Shown: piece by piece, positions 6,249 through 13,409 of the stretch
Numbering within the stretch: the first letter of the stretch is position 1
Layout of the letters: every line of letters starts with the position of its first letter
Assembly: GCA_050743265.1 (NCBI GenBank)
Contig: JBOGEN010000194.1
Location: 1-13,409 of the forward strand
Origin: JBOGEN01 sp050743265
Lineage (GTDB): Bacteria > Actinomycetota > Actinomycetes > JBOGEN01
Reading direction: 5' to 3'
DNA length: 13,409 nt
Made by a program: the position numbers and the translations under genes
Notes under the pieces: model-generated
What the model saw: the letters and a program-made list of their open reading frames with translations, nothing else
What the model was told of the DNA's origin: nothing
Database searches by the model: none

Positions 6249-6665
6249 TCAGGCCACGTGGCAGCCTTCGACCTCTCCGCTGACCGGACGGGCGGTCGTC
6301 CGCAGTGTGTGCGTCACGACGTCGCGGCTCGGGCCCGCGGGCAGGCGGACCTCCTCGCGGGCGACCTCGGCGCCGCTGGTGTCCCTGGCCCTGACTACGC
6401 AGGTCACAGCGTCGTCGGCCTGCTTGACGATCTCGAACCGTACCGTGACCCTCCGGCTGTCCAGGTCGTACCCGAGCAGCTGGACCTGGGGCCCGGTGGC
6501 GTGCCAGAGCGCCGCCCAGACCAGCCAGACCACCCCCAGGACGAACGTGGTCGCCGCGATCACGGCCGCCGCGACGGTGACCCGGCGGGAGGAGCGCCAG
6601 GACGGGCCCGGCTCCGCGAGGCGGGCCTCCTGGGCGTCGGCAGGAAGGCCGTCGGGGGCGGTCAC
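6249..6665 (-). CDS. DUF4307 domain membrane protein (mca neighbour)
   Basis: A 138-residue protein with a short cytoplasmic N-terminus, one strong transmembrane helix (about 29-53) and a small extracytoplasmic beta-rich domain. The domain matches DUF4307: the VTVRFEI strand, Cys89 in DDAVTCVVRARD, EVRLPAGPSRDV, TLRTTARP, and a conserved second cysteine near the end (Cys135 in EVEGCHV). Both cysteines would be outside the membrane and could form a disulfide; that is inference. Function is unknown. The gene is commonly found divergent from mca and upstream of greA in actinobacteria, as here. GTG start at 6665 with AGGTGAG upstream. A small GTGGC/GCCAC hairpin (6241-6257) overlaps its stop. Confidence 0.85.
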   Translation of the reverse strand: MTAPDGLPADAQEARLAEPGPSWRSSRRVTVAAAVIAATTFVLGVVWLVWAALWHATGPQVQLLGYDLDSRRVTVRFEIVKQADDAVTCVVRARDTSGAEVAREEVRLPAGPSRDVVTHTLRTTARPVSGEVEGCHVA

Positions 6666-6700
6666 GGGGGATACTCACCTGCGTTCCGTCAGGGGGGCTT

Positions 6701-6719
6701 GCGACACTGTCAGTGTCGC
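6701..6719. promoter_or_regulatory. 19-bp perfect palindrome in the DUF4307/mca divergent promoter region
   Basis: GCGACACTG-T-CAGTGTCGC has 9-bp perfect arms around a single central base. It lies 35 bp from the DUF4307 start and 27 bp from the mca start. A possible mca promoter, TTGCGA (6699-6704) and TACGGC (6721-6726) with a 16-bp spacer, would place most of the palindrome between -35 and -10, an ideal repressor position. A hairpin in the 5' leader is the alternative. The palindrome is certain; the binding protein is unknown. Confidence 0.55.
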
Positions 6720-6746
6720 GTACGGCCTGGCAGGAGAAGACATCAC

Positions 6747-7637
6747 GTGAGTGTCCAGCTACGCCTCATGGCGGTCCACGCCCACCCCGACGACGAGTCG
6801 AGCAAGGGCGCGGCCACGATGGCCCGTTACGTCCACGAGGGGGTGGACGTGCTCGTCGTCACGCTGACCGGCGGCGAGCTCGGCTCGATCCTCAACCCGG
6901 CGATGGACCGTCCCGAGATCGTCGAGAACCTCGCGGCCGTCCGCCGTGGCGAGATGGAGCGCGCCCGCGAGATCCTCGGCGTGCGACAGGCCTGGCTGGG
7001 CTTCCACGACTCGGGGCTGCCCGAGGGCGACCCGCCCCCGCCGCTGCCGGAGGGCTCCTTCGCCCTCGTCCCGCTCGAGGACGCGGCCCGTCCGCTCGTC
7101 GAGCTCGTACGCCGAGAGCGGCCGCACGTGATCCTCACGTACGACGAGAACGGCGGCTACCCTCACCCGGACCACGTGATGTGCCACAAGGTGTCGATGG
7201 AGGCGTTCGAGGCCGCCGGCGACCCGGAGCGCTACCCGGGTACGGGCGAGCCGTGGCAGCCACTCAAGCTCTACTACCACATGACGTTCCACAAGGAGCG
7301 GCTGCAGGCGCTGCACGAGGCCGTGGTCGAGCTCGGCATCGACTCCCCGTTCTCGGAGTGGCTCGCGTCCTGGGTGGACAAGCCCGAGGACAAGGACCGG
7401 GTCACCACACGCGTGCCGTGCGCGGAGTTCTTCGGCATCCGCAATGCCGCCCTCCTCGCTCACGCCACGCAGGTCGACCCGGACGGCCGCTGGTTCGCCG
7501 TCCCGCTCGAGGTGCAGCAGCGTGCCTGGCCCACCGAGGACTACCAGCGCGCCCGCTCCCTCGTGGACGCGGACGTTCCGGAGGACGACCTGTTCGCCGG
7601 CGTCCGCGAGCACGTGACCGCCGGAGGCACCGCATGA
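6747..7637 (+). CDS. mca: Mycothiol S-conjugate amidase
   Basis: A zinc amidase that cleaves mycothiol S-conjugates to a mercapturic acid plus glucosaminyl-inositol, detoxifying electrophiles and antibiotics. It is 296 residues long, normal for Mca. It has the LmbE/PIG-L fold: AVHAHPDDESSKGAA at 9-23 supplies His13 and Asp16 as zinc ligands and Asp15 as probable general base; YPHPDH (138-143) supplies His140 (probable acid) and His143 (third ligand). Lys20 in SSKGA distinguishes Mca from the biosynthetic deacetylase MshB. Further family blocks: LTGGELGSILNPAMD, WLGFHDSGLP, TYDENGGYPHPDH, AHATQVDPDG and WPTEDY. The GTG start at 6747 has AGGAGA (6732-6737) 9 bases upstream. The stop overlaps the ATG of the next gene (ATGA), indicating translational coupling. 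It implies the host makes mycothiol. Confidence 0.97.
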   Translation: MSVQLRLMAVHAHPDDESSKGAATMARYVHEGVDVLVVTLTGGELGSILNPAMDRPEIVENLAAVRRGEMERAREILGVRQAWLGFHDSGLPEGDPPPPLPEGSFALVPLEDAARPLVELVRRERPHVILTYDENGGYPHPDHVMCHKVSMEAFEAAGDPERYPGTGEPWQPLKLYYHMTFHKERLQALHEAVVELGIDSPFSEWLASWVDKPEDKDRVTTRVPCAEFFGIRNAALLAHATQVDPDGRWFAVPLEVQQRAWPTEDYQRARSLVDADVPEDDLFAGVREHVTAGGTA

Positions 7638-7942
7638 GCCCGGTCGCGCTCGGCGCGCCCACCACCCCACACCTGCTCGCCGAGGCGCTGAGCCCGGACG
7701 AGGTGGCACCGGGCTGGACGGCGCTGCTCATCGTCATCGGGCTGGGTGTCGCCGTGTGGCTGCTGTGGCGGTCGATGAACACGCAGTTGCGCAAGGTCCC
7801 GCCGTCCTTCGACGAGCCGCCCAGGGACGGGGCGAGGCCCTCCAACGACGTCATGCCCCCGGACGACGGGATGCCCGAGGACGGCACGGGCGAGCCTCGG
7901 CCGGGCACGCGGGAGAAGGACGGGCCCCGCGGCACCGGCTGA
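7634..7942 (+). CDS. Small single-pass membrane protein translationally coupled to mca
   Basis: A 102-residue protein with an N-terminal segment of about 27 residues, one transmembrane helix (about 28-45, GWTALLIVIGLGVAVWLLW), a basic stretch RSMNTQLRKVPPSF and a long hydrophilic tail rich in Pro, Asp and Gly that looks disordered. The start ATG overlaps the mca stop by 4 bases (ATGA), with GGAGG (7623-7627) inside mca as ribosome site. A small TM protein in this position is conserved downstream of mca in other actinobacteria (M. tuberculosis Rv1083 neighbourhood as I recall it). Function unknown. The basic residues after the helix suggest a cytoplasmic C-terminus. Confidence 0.82.
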   Translation: MSPVALGAPTTPHLLAEALSPDEVAPGWTALLIVIGLGVAVWLLWRSMNTQLRKVPPSFDEPPRDGARPSNDVMPPDDGMPEDGTGEPRPGTREKDGPRGTG

Positions 7943-7979
7943 CCGGCTCCCGGGGCGTCAGCGCGCAGCGGTCACCGTT

Positions 7980-8013
7980 ACGCGGTGGTCACGGTCACGC
8001 GGTGGTCACGGTC
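7980..8013. repeat. Two perfect tandem 17-bp repeats between convergent genes
   Basis: The unit ACGCGGTGGTCACGGTC occurs at 7980-7996 and again at 7997-8013 with no mismatch. It lies in the 93-bp gap between the small TM gene (+) and arfB (-). A related GGTCACCGT lies just before it (7970-7978) and could pair partly with the repeats to form a hairpin. A recent replication-slippage duplication or part of a terminator are both possible. Confidence 0.7.
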
Positions 8014-8035
8014 AGGCCGCCTCGAGCGGGCGAGG

Positions 8036-8461
8036 TCACTCGTCCGGCGGGCGGCGCATGCGCTTCACGTCCGCACGGCGTCGCTTGGACCCCAGACGCC
8101 GCTCGACGGCCCCTTTCGTCGGGCGGGTCGCGCGGCGTCCACGCCGTGGCGCCGCGGTCGCCTCGCGCAGCAGCGCCGCGAGCCGGGTGGCGGCAGCCTG
8201 GCGATTGCGAAGCTGCGACCTGTGCTCGGACGCCGTGACCGTCACCGTGCCGTCCACCAGGCGCCCGGCGAGACGCTCCAGCGCACGCTCCCTATCGGCG
8301 GGCGTCAGCGCCTGTGAGCCCGCCACGTCGAAGGTCAGCTCGACGCGCGAGTCCGTCGTGTTGACGCCCTGCCCGCCCGGACCCGAGGCACGGGAGAAGC
8401 GCCACCGCAGCTCCGACGCCGGCACCACGAGGGAGCGGCGTACGTGCAGGTCGGTGGCCAT
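8036..8461 (-). CDS. arfB: Peptidyl-tRNA hydrolase ArfB (ribosome rescue factor)
   Basis: A codon-independent release factor that hydrolyses peptidyl-tRNA on ribosomes stalled at the 3' end of mRNA. It is 141 residues, the normal ArfB/YaeJ length and far shorter than RF1/RF2. Residues about 12-85 form the RF-1 catalytic domain, with the GGQ motif in SGPGGQGVN (26-34); the Gln31 side chain is the catalytic element. The C-terminal tail (about 100-141) is strongly basic, RRGRRATRPTKGAVERRLGSKRRRADVKR in type, as in ArfB tails that enter the empty mRNA channel. The ATG at 8461 starts 18 bp after the permease stop on the same strand, so it probably ends the ABC-exporter transcript; that pairing is unusual for a housekeeping gene. 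GTGAGG upstream is only a modest ribosome site. Confidence 0.94.
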   Translation of the reverse strand: MATDLHVRRSLVVPASELRWRFSRASGPGGQGVNTTDSRVELTFDVAGSQALTPADRERALERLAGRLVDGTVTVTASEHRSQLRNRQAAATRLAALLREATAAPRRGRRATRPTKGAVERRLGSKRRRADVKRMRRPPDE

Positions 8462-8479
8462 CCCGCCATGATGACTGCC

Positions 8480-9343
8480 TCACTCCGTCCGCGCGAAACG
8501 CAATACCGCGAGAGCGAGCAGCCCGACGCCGAGCACGACGACGAGCGCGACCTGCAGGAGCACCGGCACGTGCCAGCCGCCCCACGTGACGCCCGGGTCG
8601 AGGGCGGCCCGTGACGCCGGGCTGAGGCTCAGGTGGTCGAACACGACCGACCGCATCGGCTCCACGGCGTACGTCAGCGGGTTGAGCCGTGTCACCACGG
8701 CGAGCCAGGTGGGCAGCCCGGCCAGCGGGAACAGCGCGCCGGACAGGAACATCATCGGCATGATGATGAGCTGCACCACCGGCATCGCGGTCTGGATCTG
8801 CTTGATGCGTGCGGCCAGCAGGAGCCCCAACGCGGTCACCATGAACGCCATGAGGAAGAGCAGCCCCGCGAGCTCGAGCATCATCACCGGGTCGTACGGC
8901 ACGCCGACGACGCCGGCGAGCAGCAGGATCACCAGGCTCTGCATGGTCGCCACCGTGGCACCGCCGAGGCACTTGCCGACGAGGATCGCGGCGCTCGACA
9001 CCGGCGCCACCGCCATCTCGCGGAGGAAGCCGAACTCCCGGTCCCAGACCATCGAGATGCCGGAGAAGATCGCGGTGAACAGGACGGACATCGCGAGCAC
9101 GCCGGGGAACAGGAACGTGCGGAAGTCCACGTCCTCGCTGCCGGTCTGCACGAGCGAGGACAGGCCCGTGCCGAGCACGAACAGGAACAGCACCGGCTGC
9201 ACGAACGACGCCACCATGCGGGCGCGGTCGCGCCCGAAGCGGATCAGCTCGCGCTGCCAGACCACGATGGCGGCACGCGTCTGGTGGCGCAGGCCGCTGG
9301 CGGGCGTCCGGACGGGGGCGACGCGGAGCGTCTGAGCGGTCAT
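8480..9343 (-). CDS. ABC-2 type exporter permease (DrrB/NodJ-like)
   Basis: The membrane half of a two-gene ABC exporter, 287 residues with six predicted transmembrane segments, beginning around residues 43-63 (MVASFVQPVLFLFVLGTGL), 77-97, 132-150, 156-178, 188-206 and 259-282. Family motifs: WQRELIRFGRDRARM before helix 1, WDREFGFLREMAVAPVSS (100-117, the coupling-helix region that contacts the ATPase), and NPLTYAVEPMR (221-231). I chose the ATG at 9343 rather than the upstream ATG at 9406 because GGGAGG (complement of 9351-9356) lies 7 bases before it and the longer form would overlap the ATPase by 59 bp. The ATPase stop lies 4 bp upstream, and the ribosome site is inside the ATPase gene, indicating coupling. 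Substrate unknown; relatives export antibiotics or lipo-oligosaccharides. Confidence 0.92.
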   Translation of the reverse strand: MTAQTLRVAPVRTPASGLRHQTRAAIVVWQRELIRFGRDRARMVASFVQPVLFLFVLGTGLSSLVQTGSEDVDFRTFLFPGVLAMSVLFTAIFSGISMVWDREFGFLREMAVAPVSSAAILVGKCLGGATVATMQSLVILLLAGVVGVPYDPVMMLELAGLLFLMAFMVTALGLLLAARIKQIQTAMPVVQLIIMPMMFLSGALFPLAGLPTWLAVVTRLNPLTYAVEPMRSVVFDHLSLSPASRAALDPGVTWGGWHVPVLLQVALVVVLGVGLLALAVLRFARTE

Positions 9344-9347
9344 GGGG

Positions 9348-10370
9348 CTACCTCCCGGCCCGGAAGAAGGGCGCCATGTCGCCGTTGCTGTTCTGCTCGG
9401 CGTCACGGATCGTGGTTCCCGTGTACGCGAGGAAGACGTCGTCGAGGCTCGGCCGCGTCACGGTCACCGAGCGGATCGGCACCCCGAGACCGGCGAACAA
9501 GCGCGGCACGAACTCCGCACCCTCGGGGACGGCGAACGTGACGGACCCCTCGTGGATGCCCGCCTCCAGGTCGAACTGCTCGGCGAGCACGCGGAGCGCG
9601 GCCTCGTCGTCCTCGGTGGTGATCTGCACGCGGTCCTTGCCGACGGCGGCCTTGAGCGCGCCGGGCGTGTCCAGGGCGACGATGCGGCCCTCGTTCATGA
9701 TGGCGATGCGGTCGCAGTTCTCGGCCTCGTCCATGTAATGCGTGGTGACGAAGACCGTCACCTCCTGGTCGCGGTGCAGCTCGGAGAGGTACTCCCAGAT
9801 GGACGCGCGCGTCTGCGGGTCGAGCCCGACGGTGGGCTCGTCGAGGAACAGCACGCGTGGTGAGTGCAGGAGCCCGCGCGCGATCTCGAGGCGTCGCCGC
9901 ATCCCGCCGGAGAAGGTGTTCACCAGGTCGCCGCGCCGCTCCGCGAGACCGACCATCTCGAGCACCTCGGTACGCCGCTCGACCGCGTTCGCGCGCGGCA
10001 CGCCGTACAGCTCGCCATGGAAGCGCAGGTTCTGCTCGGCGGTGAGGTAGCCGTCGAGCGTCGGCTCCTGGAAGACCAGCCCGATGTCGCGGCGGACGGC
10101 GTCGCGGTCCCGCGCGACGTCGTGGCCGGCGACGGACGCCGTGCCGCTGGTGGGCTCGACGAGCGTGCACAGGATCTTGATGGTCGTGGACTTGCCGGCC
10201 CCGTTGGGGCCGAGGAACCCGAACGTCTCGCCCGGGTGGACGTCGAGGTCGATGCCGCGGATGGCCTCGACCTCTCCGTAGTTCTTGACCAGCCCGCGTA
10301 CCTGGACGGCGGATGCGGTCGCGTCGGTGGGCTGGTGGGTGATCTCGGGGTGCGCGGTGACCCGGGTCAC
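9348..10370 (-). CDS. ABC exporter ATP-binding protein (DrrA-like)
   Basis: The ATPase partner of the permease at 8480-9343. It is 340 residues long. Nucleotide-binding domain residues about 22-245: Walker A GPNGAGKS (54-61), Q-loop Gln101 (VFQEPT), signature FSGGM (153-157), Walker B VLFLDEP (173-179), D-loop GLDP (182-185) and switch His211 (TTHYMDE). A C-terminal extension (about 246-340) with RPSLDDVFLAYTG (306-318) is typical of the DrrA daunorubicin-resistance subfamily and relatives, where it regulates the pump. The GTG start at 10370 has AGGAGGA (complement of 10377-10383) upstream. It is first in a three-gene transcript with the permease and arfB, and divergent from a TetR-type regulator. 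A perfect palindrome covers its first five codons (separate entry). Confidence 0.95.
   Translation of the reverse strand: MTRVTAHPEITHQPTDATASAVQVRGLVKNYGEVEAIRGIDLDVHPGETFGFLGPNGAGKSTTIKILCTLVEPTSGTASVAGHDVARDRDAVRRDIGLVFQEPTLDGYLTAEQNLRFHGELYGVPRANAVERRTEVLEMVGLAERRGDLVNTFSGGMRRRLEIARGLLHSPRVLFLDEPTVGLDPQTRASIWEYLSELHRDQEVTVFVTTHYMDEAENCDRIAIMNEGRIVALDTPGALKAAVGKDRVQITTEDDEAALRVLAEQFDLEAGIHEGSVTFAVPEGAEFVPRLFAGLGVPIRSVTVTRPSLDDVFLAYTGTTIRDAEQNSNGDMAPFFRAGR
10357..10370. other. Perfect 14-bp palindrome covering the ATPase start codon
   Basis: GTGACCCGGGTCAC reads the same on both strands and contains the GTG start plus the next three codons of the ATPase gene. In mRNA it could hide the start codon by pairing between transcripts or locally, or it could be a protein-binding site. 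Chance is possible in GC-rich DNA with frequent GTGACC words. Confidence 0.35.
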
Positions 10371-10435
10371 GGGCGGTCCTCCTCGGTCCTGCGGTCCCGC
10401 TGAAGTGGTCGGCGGCCGATCTGTGCCAGTGTCGT

Positions 10436-10476
10436 CCTCTAACGACGTTCGAGTTTGTCCCGAACGGCGTTAGAGT
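10436..10476. promoter_or_regulatory. TetR operator with overlapping divergent promoters
   Basis: CTCTAACGACGTTCG (10437-10451), a 9-base spacer, and CGAACGGCGTTAGAG (10461-10475) form a 15-bp inverted repeat with 14 of 15 positions paired. Each arm also holds its own small palindrome AACG-N-CGTT (10441-10449 and 10463-10471), centres 22 bp apart or about two turns, which suits two TetR dimers. Near-symmetrical promoter-like elements overlap it: rightward TTCGAG (10448-10453), 17 bp, TAGAGT (10471-10476); leftward TTCGGG, 17 bp, TAGAGG (complement of 10464-10436). The -35 boxes are weak. The repeat is certain; promoter assignment is inference. Confidence 0.72.
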
Positions 10477-10521
10477 GCAAACGAGTTCTGGGACGAGGGT
10501 GCCCTGACGCGGAGGTGACTC

Positions 10522-11205
10522 GTGGCTCTGAGCCGCGACCAGGTCGTGGCCACGGCGATGGCGCTGCTCGACGAGGTCGGTCTCGAGGGGCTGACCCTGC
10601 GCCGCCTGGCGCAGGAGCTGGGAGTCCGGGCGCCCACCCTGTACTGGCACGTCCGGGACAAGCGCGAGCTGCTCGACCTCATGGCGGCCGCGATCCACGC
10701 CGACTCGCACGGGGCCAGCCTGGAGCCGCGCCCCGGCCAGCCGTGGTGGGAGTGGCTGACCGAGCGCACGCAGGCGCAGTTCGACGCCGTCGTCGGGCAC
10801 CGGGACGGGGCCCGGGTGCTCGCCGGCAACCGGCCCACGGCCGAGGCGCTGCCCGCGAGCGAGCGGGTGGTGGGCACCCTGGTGCATGCGGGCTTCCCGC
10901 CGGACGAGGCACTGGGGACGATCCTGCTGCTCGGCCACTACGTCATCGGGTGCGCGGTGGAGTACCAGGCCGAGGCGGCCCGTACCCGTCCCGACCTCGA
11001 CGCGGCGCTCCTGCACCGGCTCACCGAGGCGGACGACCTGCCGGTGCTCAAGGCCGCGGTCACGGCGCACGTCGAGGGGTCAGGCGAGCTCGCGGGCCGG
11101 GCCGGGTCGTTCGAGCACGGGCTGCGGCTGCTCGTCGCAGGGCTGCGTGTGCGTCACGCCGAGCTCGAGGGTGCTCGCCCGGCGGCCACGGTCACGGACG
11201 CGTGA
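10522..11205 (+). CDS. TetR-family transcriptional regulator, probable repressor of the ABC exporter
   Basis: A 227-residue repressor. The N-terminal helix-turn-helix covers about residues 5-50, with LTLRRLAQELGVRAPTLYWHVRDKRELL (24-51) closely resembling the tetracycline-repressor type, including APTLYWHV in the recognition helix. The remainder (about 70-215) looks like the TetR_C ligand-binding domain of classical TetR relatives (EALPASERVVGTLVHAGFPPDEA, LGHYVIGCAVEYQAEA). The GTG start at 10522 has GGAGG (10511-10515) 6 bases upstream. It is divergent from the exporter, sharing a 151-bp region with a long dyad operator, so ligand-released repression of both itself and the pump is the natural reading. 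Its last 14 bases overlap the end of the convergent SDR gene. Inducer unknown. Confidence 0.93.
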   Translation: MALSRDQVVATAMALLDEVGLEGLTLRRLAQELGVRAPTLYWHVRDKRELLDLMAAAIHADSHGASLEPRPGQPWWEWLTERTQAQFDAVVGHRDGARVLAGNRPTAEALPASERVVGTLVHAGFPPDEALGTILLLGHYVIGCAVEYQAEAARTRPDLDAALLHRLTEADDLPVLKAAVTAHVEGSGELAGRAGSFEHGLRLLVAGLRVRHAELEGARPAATVTDA

Positions 11206-12046
11206 CCCGCGCCGTGTCCGCCTCGCGCCGGCGGCGACGGTCCCCGCGGCGGCGCAACACCGGCAGCGCGACGCCCAGGACGCGTGGCGCGAGCCCGCTG
11301 GTCCGGGCCAGCACCCCGCGGCGGCGGGGGAGCGTGCGAACGAGCCGGTGGCTGCCCACCAGACCGACGGCGGCGCGGGCCACCTCGTCCGGGCCGAGGA
11401 TCCGCGGGGCGGTGTAGACGAGGGACGTCGCCGGGTTGTCCACCGACTCGTGCAGCATCGGGGTCCCCACGCCGTCGGGGCAGAGCGCGTGCACGCGCAC
11501 CCGGGTCCCGCGCAGCTCGTACGCCAACGAGGTCGTCCAGCTCACGACGGCCGCCTTGGTCGCGGCGTACGCGGCGAGCCCGGGCACGGGGCCGAACGCG
11601 GACATCGAGCCGAGGTTCACCACGTCCCCGGGCCCGCCGTGGCCGCGCATCACCTCGACCGCGGCGCGGCTGCCGTACATCACGCCGAGCAGGTTGACCT
11701 CGACCACGCGCTCCAGCGCGACGTCGTCCTGGCCGAGCGCGCCCCCGGGGCAGAGCACCCCGGCGTTGTTCACCCAGAGGGTGAGCGGGCCCCGTGCGGC
11801 GGCGAGGCGGGCGACCTCACGGTGGGCGTCCGGGTCGCGGACCTCGTGACGGACGGTCTCCACCGTGGCGCCGGCGGCCGAGGCGGTCTCGTCGAGACCG
11901 TCGGCGTCCACGTCCGTTGCCACGACCAGGTAGCCGTCCGCGGACAGCAGCCGGACGAGCGCGCGCCCGATACCCCGCCCCGCACCGGTGACCACGGCGA
12001 CACGGCGCCCGTCCTCGGCTCCTGGGCCCTTGTCGGTCGTCGTCAT
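11192..12046 (-). CDS. Short-chain dehydrogenase/reductase (SDR)
   Basis: A classical SDR oxidoreductase, 284 residues. Rossmann cofactor motif TGAGRGIG (20-27), Asp45 at the end of strand 2 (VVATDVDADG), which favours NAD(H) over NADP(H), NNAG (93-96), Asn118, and the catalytic set Ser147, Tyr160, Lys164 (S-x12-Y-A-A-T-K), all intact. After the core (about residue 235) comes an unusual arginine-rich tail, including RRRG, RRRGDRRRRR, ending VTRP. The ATG at 12046 is preceded by GGAGAGG. A weak promoter candidate lies upstream on the minus strand: TTGACC (12115-12120), 18 bp, GAGCAT (12091-12096). It is divergent from the DUF255 gene and converges on tetR with a 14-bp overlap. Substrate unknown; it may modify a compound handled by the neighbouring pump, but that is speculation. 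Confidence 0.92.
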   Translation of the reverse strand: MTTTDKGPGAEDGRRVAVVTGAGRGIGRALVRLLSADGYLVVATDVDADGLDETASAAGATVETVRHEVRDPDAHREVARLAAARGPLTLWVNNAGVLCPGGALGQDDVALERVVEVNLLGVMYGSRAAVEVMRGHGGPGDVVNLGSMSAFGPVPGLAAYAATKAAVVSWTTSLAYELRGTRVRVHALCPDGVGTPMLHESVDNPATSLVYTAPRILGPDEVARAAVGLVGSHRLVRTLPRRRGVLARTSGLAPRVLGVALPVLRRRGDRRRRREADTARVTRP

Positions 12047-12181
12047 CGGTGCCTCTCCGTGGCGGGCTGGTCGCAGCGGGGGAGCGGGTCATGCTCGGGG
12101 CCGGACGGGGACGCGGTCAACCCTGCCCGACCGCTGCGAGACTGGGGGGTGACCCGCATGCCGATGCGACGAGGAGCCCCG

Positions 12182-13409
<1,228 letters not shown>

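Noticed and set aside
6097..6678. N-terminal extension of greA through the DUF4307 gene
   Set aside because: The extension overlaps DUF4307 in another frame and GreA proteins begin near the GTG at 6096, which has GAGGAG upstream.
7980..8013. CRISPR or attachment-site interpretation of the 17-bp repeats
   Set aside because: The two copies are directly adjacent without spacers, and there is no integrase, cas gene or tRNA nearby.
9344..9406. Upstream ATG at 9406 for the permease
   Set aside because: It would overlap the ATPase coding region by 59 bp; the ATG at 9343 has a ribosome site and the normal family length.
8036..12046. Genomic island carried by a mobile element
   Set aside because: No transposase, integrase, tRNA target or flanking direct repeats are visible, and base composition and codon use look like the neighbours; insertion is suggested only by comparison of gene order.

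Overview
The window is GC-rich, with GTG starts and strong purine-rich ribosome sites. It encodes mycothiol S-conjugate amidase (Mca) next to a DUF4307 protein, greA and a DUF255 thioredoxin-like gene. Mycothiol chemistry and this gene neighbourhood point to an actinobacterium, probably a Micrococcales- or Cellulomonas-like member; the genus is inference. Thirteen intact or window-truncated protein genes and one N-terminally truncated remnant fill the window densely. No gene-free stretch exceeds 300 bases. I saw no tRNA, rRNA, CRISPR array or insertion sequence.

Left part (1-3200). A MarR-type regulator, cut by the window edge, lies just downstream of an alpha/beta-hydrolase whose expected nucleophile serine is glycine. 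Divergent from these is ilvA (threonine ammonia-lyase with an ACT domain). Immediately after ilvA comes an N-truncated DrrB-like ABC-2 permease remnant.

Middle (3354-6096). A DUF805 membrane protein converges on hpd (4-hydroxyphenylpyruvate dioxygenase), with an 8-bp GC stem at the junction. hpd is divergent from an Lrp/AsnC regulator. The shared intergenic region carries two palindromes with the same CTGTACAG core, 33 bp apart centre to centre, which makes a local regulator-target pair likely. The lrp gene converges on greA.

Core actinobacterial locus (5599-7942, resuming at 12182). The order greA, DUF4307, mca, small single-TM protein, DUF255 thioredoxin-like protein matches the Mycobacterium tuberculosis Rv1080c-Rv1084 neighbourhood as I remember it. 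A 19-bp perfect palindrome sits in the divergent DUF4307/mca promoter region.

Inserted block (about 8036-12046). Between the TM gene and the DUF255 gene are arfB (ribosome rescue), a two-gene DrrAB/NodIJ-type ABC exporter, a divergent TetR-family regulator and an SDR oxidoreductase. A long inverted repeat between tetR and the exporter contains two AACG-N-CGTT sites and near-symmetrical divergent promoter-like elements. The block therefore reads as a regulated efflux module, with arfB as the last gene of the exporter transcript. No wholly new system is evident. The most interesting points are the operators, the hydrolase missing its nucleophile, the permease remnant and the interrupted mca neighbourhood.
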